Shown in pieces: positions 61,606 through 64,000 of a stretch of DNA of 64,000 nt; position 1 is the first letter of the stretch; each line of letters begins with the position of its first letter. Origin of the DNA: Bacteroidota bacterium (GTDB lineage Bacteria > Bacteroidota > Bacteroidia > Flavobacteriales_D > Crocinitomicaceae); contig VGMY01000004.1 in the NCBI GenBank assembly GCA_016866255.1, positions 1 through 64,000 of the forward strand. Direction: 5' to 3'. The notes below the pieces were generated by a model. That model worked only from the letters and a program-made list of their open reading frames with translations, did no database searches and had not been told where the DNA came from. Made by a program: the position numbers and the translations under genes.

Positions 61606-61898
61606 TAAAAATTAACATAAATTGCGTAAGGAACTAAGACCAATACGGAAAAAATAACACCGCGAGCGCGAGCCCATCGTTCGCGGTTCAAGAAAAAATA
61701 AAACCAAAAAAGATTAGGTAAACACGCCAAGGACAAGTATTTACTTGTATAAACCGAATATGAAGTAAACTGATTCCAAAAGTACCCGAACTCGTAGGAA
61801 TATGCCAAAGATAGGATCAACAGCACCAACGGTAAGCTGATTATCAGGGTTCCGAATCCCACCAACATTCCTAAAAGCGTGTCCTTTGATTGATTCAC
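61605..61898 (-). CDS. Small three-segment membrane protein between surE and lpxB
   Basis: The 97-residue protein has three hydrophobic segments (about 8-30, 45-67 and 78-95). It has an arginine-rich loop (NRERWARARG) between the second and third and ends with VPYAIYVNF. From memory, a gene of this size is regularly found between surE and lpxB in Flavobacteriia, but I know no function. It overlaps surE by four bases and lpxB by one base, so all three are translated from one message. A link to lipopolysaccharide synthesis is inferred from position. Confidence 0.82.
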   Translation of the reverse strand: MNQSKDTLLGMLVGFGTLIISLPLVLLILSLAYSYEFGYFWNQFTSYSVYTSKYLSLACLPNLFWFYFFLNRERWARARGVIFSVLVLVPYAIYVNF

Positions 61899-62665
61899 AA
61901 TTCGACGAATTTATATTTTTCGTACGCCACATAATTCGTTAAATCAAATTGGGTTGGCACAATACTGATAAATCCCTCCGACATTGCGTGCAAATCAGAG
62001 TCTTTTTTTGGATTAACCTCCCCGAATTCACCCGTCAACCAAAAATATGGCCGACCAAATTGATCTAGACGCCGGTCGAAGTGGTCGGCCCAAAAAGCGT
62101 GTGCCTGCATGCAAAATTTTATGCCTTTAATTGCCTCGCTAGCAATGTTGGGAATGTTTACGTTAAAGCAGGTGTGCTCGGGCATTCCCTCACGAAGAAC
62201 ATGAGCAATAATGCGAGAAATAAAAGACTCATACTGTAAAAAATCAGCATCGTGGGCATAATTTGCCAAGGAAAAACCTATGGATGGTAAGCCCTCCATG
62301 GCACCTTCAATGGCAGCCGACATGGTTCCTGAATAAAGCACATTGGTTGACGAATTTTCACCATGGTTTACTCCAGAAAGAACCAAATCCGGCTTTTGAC
62401 CCAAGATTTCATAAATGGCTAATTTTACGCAATCCACTGGGGTTCCAGTTGTTGAGTAGGCCTCTACCTCACCAAACATTTCGACTCGATTCATACGAAT
62501 GGGATCATTAATGGTGATAGCGTGTCCCATCCCTGATTGCGGCTTATCCGGAGCCACCACCACCACCCGTCCCAACTTCGATGCAATTTTAACGAGTGAA
62601 TGTATTCCTTTCGCATTAACGCTATCGTCGTTGGTAACCAAAATCAATTTTTGTTGCATTTCCAT
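61895..62665 (-). CDS. surE: 5'/3'-Nucleotidase SurE
   Basis: The 256-residue phosphatase dephosphorylates nucleoside monophosphates. Family signatures are LVTNDDSVNAKGIHSL with the metal-binding Asp-Asp, VVAPDKPQSGMGHAIT, TPVDCVKLAI, LVLSGVNHGENSSTNVLYSGT and NVNIPNI. ATG codons at 62665 and 62659 (MEMQQK) both fit; the first is used here. A TATTTTTG element lies seven bases upstream. The downstream neighbours are the small membrane protein and lpxB. Confidence 0.96.
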   Translation of the reverse strand: MEMQQKLILVTNDDSVNAKGIHSLVKIASKLGRVVVVAPDKPQSGMGHAITINDPIRMNRVEMFGEVEAYSTTGTPVDCVKLAIYEILGQKPDLVLSGVNHGENSSTNVLYSGTMSAAIEGAMEGLPSIGFSLANYAHDADFLQYESFISRIIAHVLREGMPEHTCFNVNIPNIASEAIKGIKFCMQAHAFWADHFDRRLDQFGRPYFWLTGEFGEVNPKKDSDLHAMSEGFISIVPTQFDLTNYVAYEKYKFVEL

Positions 62666-62672
62666 ATCTTAA

Positions 62673-62680
62673 CAAAAATA
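62673..62680 (-). promoter_or_regulatory. Candidate -7 element (TATTTTTG) for surE-lpxB operon
   Basis: The minus strand reads TATTTTTG, matching TAnnTTTG, seven bases before the surE ATG at 62665 in the 63-base divergent gap. Confidence 0.4.
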
Positions 62681-62728
62681 AGGATTATTCTGCCGGTCTA
62701 TGTATTTTTACGCTGTAATTAATGGTCT

Positions 62729-63490
62729 ATGCAACTTCTTTTGAATCATCAAAAATTTGGTTTTTGCCATGCCCCGGTATGCGCAGTGCGCCGAAATACA
62801 TCGGACAGTTCCGAAATGGTTACACAATTGGTGTTTGGCGAAACCTTCGAGGTAATTGGCCAACATGAACATTGGATCAACGTACAATCTTTAAGTGACG
62901 GCTATGAAGGTTACGTTGACCGCAGACACCTCATTGGTCTTACGGAAAAAGAAATTCAGCGATGGCACGACCTTCGGTGCGTATCAAGCTCTTTTTTAAC
63001 TAGCGTCGGTGCATCGTGGGGTAAACTACAACTACCTGCTGGAAGTTATTTAGGTCACAACGCCCGTTTCAACATTGGGCAAGAACAATTTGACCTGTTA
63101 AAAACAGAATCGGTTGAGAATCCCAGCGATTTTCTGACCATTCTGCTCAATGTACCGTATTTGTGGGGCGGTAAAAGCAGTTTTGGCATTGATTGCTCGG
63201 GTTTAAGTCAATTGTACTTCACAACTCTTGGCATCAAATTACCCAGGGACGCAAAAGACCAAGAAGGATGTGGTCATGTTATTGCATTAGACAGCTTGCA
63301 AAAAGATGACCTTATCTTTTTTCAAAATACGGCGGGGAACATCATGCACGTCGCCATTGCCCTAAATGGTCGAGAAGTCATTCACGCTTCAGGTCGAGTT
63401 CGTATCGACCCTTTGGTTGACGGAAATATTTGGAATGACGACCTTCAAGAAATTACTCATAGATTTCATTCCGCGCGCAGATTACAATAA
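62729..63490 (+). CDS. NlpC/P60 (C40) peptidase with N-terminal SH3 domain
   Basis: The 253-residue protein has a bacterial SH3 domain at about 12-75 (APVCAVRRNTSDSSEMVTQ, FGETFEVI) and a second SH3-like stretch to about 125. The NlpC/P60 domain covers about 130-250, with the catalytic Cys156 in GIDCSGLSQLYF, GGKSSFGID, and His in NIMHVAIALNG. Such enzymes cut the D-Glu to diamino acid bond in muropeptides. No signal peptide is visible, as in YkfC-type cytosolic recycling enzymes. It is divergent from surE. The epimerase gene follows after 35 bases. Confidence 0.93.
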   Translation: MQLLLNHQKFGFCHAPVCAVRRNTSDSSEMVTQLVFGETFEVIGQHEHWINVQSLSDGYEGYVDRRHLIGLTEKEIQRWHDLRCVSSSFLTSVGASWGKLQLPAGSYLGHNARFNIGQEQFDLLKTESVENPSDFLTILLNVPYLWGGKSSFGIDCSGLSQLYFTTLGIKLPRDAKDQEGCGHVIALDSLQKDDLIFFQNTAGNIMHVAIALNGREVIHASGRVRIDPLVDGNIWNDDLQEITHRFHSARRLQ

Positions 63491-63500
63491 AATTTCGTCG

Positions 63501-63508
63501 TAATTTTG
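63501..63508 (+). promoter_or_regulatory. Candidate -7 element (TAATTTTG) for the epimerase gene
   Basis: TAATTTTG matches TAnnTTTG and ends 17 bases before the ATG at 63526. A near match CATCTTTG at 63509-63516 follows directly. Confidence 0.35.
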
Positions 63509-63525
63509 CATCTTTGTAGAACATC

Positions 63526-64000
63526 ATGAAAATACTCATTACGGGAGGAGCAGGTTTTATCGGAAGCCATTTGGTTGAACGAATGGTTTCTTTGGGACAC
63601 GAAGTCGTAGTGCTTGATAACTTGTTGCAGGGAAACAAAATCCCTGAACAGCTTCTTCCTAACATAACATTGCATATCGGCGATGTTCGTGATTCGGCAT
63701 TGGTTTCCCTTTGCATGGAAGGAGTGCATACCGTTTACCATTTTGCAGCGGTTTTAGGCGTTGATGTGGTTGCCGACCACCCAGTGGAAACCATGGACGT
63801 TGAAGTCATTGGCACCCGAAACGTGGTAAATGCCGCCCTGGAACACGGAGTCCAACAGATGTTCTATGCGTCTACCAGCGGAATTTACAGCCACTCGGCC
63901 ATCGTTAAAACTGCCCTAAGTGAAGATGTATTAGTAGACCCGAGAACCTCCTATGCCATGGCCAAGCGTTACAACGAGATCTATTTAGCCAGTCATTTTG
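63526..64000 (+). CDS. NAD-dependent sugar-nucleotide epimerase/dehydratase (3' truncated by window edge)
   Basis: The first 158 codons encode an extended short-chain dehydrogenase: ILITGGAGFIGSHLVER is the NAD-binding GxxGxxG motif (residues 3-19), VVLDNLLQGN binds the adenine ribose, FAAVLGVD follows strand 4, and the catalytic YxxxK is present as YAMAK with a preceding Ser (STSGIYS). The protein runs off the right edge. Substrates of this family are UDP- or dTDP-sugars for envelope polysaccharides. The exact enzyme cannot be named from this half. Confidence 0.93.
   Translation, partial: MKILITGGAGFIGSHLVERMVSLGHEVVVLDNLLQGNKIPEQLLPNITLHIGDVRDSALVSLCMEGVHTVYHFAAVLGVDVVADHPVETMDVEVIGTRNVVNAALEHGVQQMFYASTSGIYSHSAIVKTALSEDVLVDPRTSYAMAKRYNEIYLASHF

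Noticed and set aside
1-64000. CRISPR arrays, tRNA or rRNA genes, insertion sequences, toxin-antitoxin or phage defence genes
   Set aside because: I scanned for regular repeats, transposase motifs, terminal inverted repeats, clover-leaf segments and defence-type domains and found none that could be supported.

Overview
The window is an ordinary-density chromosomal segment of a Bacteroidota bacterium, most likely of the class Flavobacteriia. The evidence is a set of lineage-restricted genes: gldB and gldC (gliding motility), porQ (type IX secretion), a 1000-residue secreted protein with a type B sorting domain of the type IX system, DUF4476 and DUF6089 proteins, a TIGR03643 protein and many small outer-membrane barrels. 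Promoter-like TAnnTTTG elements, the -7 signature of this phylum, lie just upstream of many start codons. I see no rRNA, tRNA, CRISPR array, insertion sequence, phage gene or sharp change in composition. The gene at each edge is cut by the window.

Layout. 1-2.5 kb: the end of secA, a Rossmann/DUF2520 protein and a KdsC-like phosphatase. 2.5-4 kb (minus): pabC-like aminotransferase and rhomboid protease. 4-9.8 kb (plus): L,D-transpeptidase lipoprotein, rpe, an exported unknown, a CvfB-like RNA-binding protein and an extended RluA-type pseudouridine synthase. 10-15 kb: DUF4476 protein, an exonuclease/GIY-YIG fusion, a PhnP-like hydrolase and two acyltransferases that look like an N-acyl amino acid lipid pathway. 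15-20.3 kb: a large T9SS cargo, an ECF sigma factor with an unknown partner gene, and porQ. 20.3-28.3 kb: ABC-F protein, two small lipoproteins, ferredoxin, nadE, a barrel protein, then gldB-gldC-DUF2797-gtrA. 28.4-33.2 kb: glycosyltransferase and cysteine desulfurase (minus), then an envelope operon of two barrels and a beta-propeller lipoprotein. 33.2-38.2 kb: CstB-like persulfide dioxygenase/rhodanese, flavin reductase with TIGR03643, then fbaA-accD-MBL hydrolase. 38.5-47 kb: GH20 hexosaminidase, Tat-type class V aminotransferase, and the tight run menB-pepD-ribBA-lolD-TIGR02757. 47-54.4 kb (minus): unknown membrane protein, HMG-CoA lyase, pyrD, then a sigma factor/59-residue membrane ORF/DUF6089 unit and a PorV-like plus HhH-barrel pair. 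54.5-64 kb: methylmalonyl-CoA mutase genes, a PKD-plus-helical exported protein, FtsB/DivIC, then SpoIID, lpxB, a small membrane protein and surE, an NlpC/P60 hydrolase and the start of a sugar-nucleotide epimerase.

How it fits together. Much of the window serves the cell envelope: secretion (SecA, PorQ, the T9SS cargo), gliding (GldB/C), peptidoglycan (L,D-transpeptidase, NlpC/P60, SpoIID, FtsB/DivIC), lipid A (LpxB, KdsC-like), aminolipids, and at least six barrel-like outer-membrane proteins. The rest is core metabolism. Genes are packed tightly: most same-strand neighbours overlap by 1-20 bases, and nine of eleven convergent pairs have at most five bases between stops. No clearly new defence or mobile system is present. 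The best candidates for undescribed biology are the exported HhH-barrel/PorV-like pair, the two sigma-factor loci with unknown partner genes, and the barrel-barrel-propeller operon.
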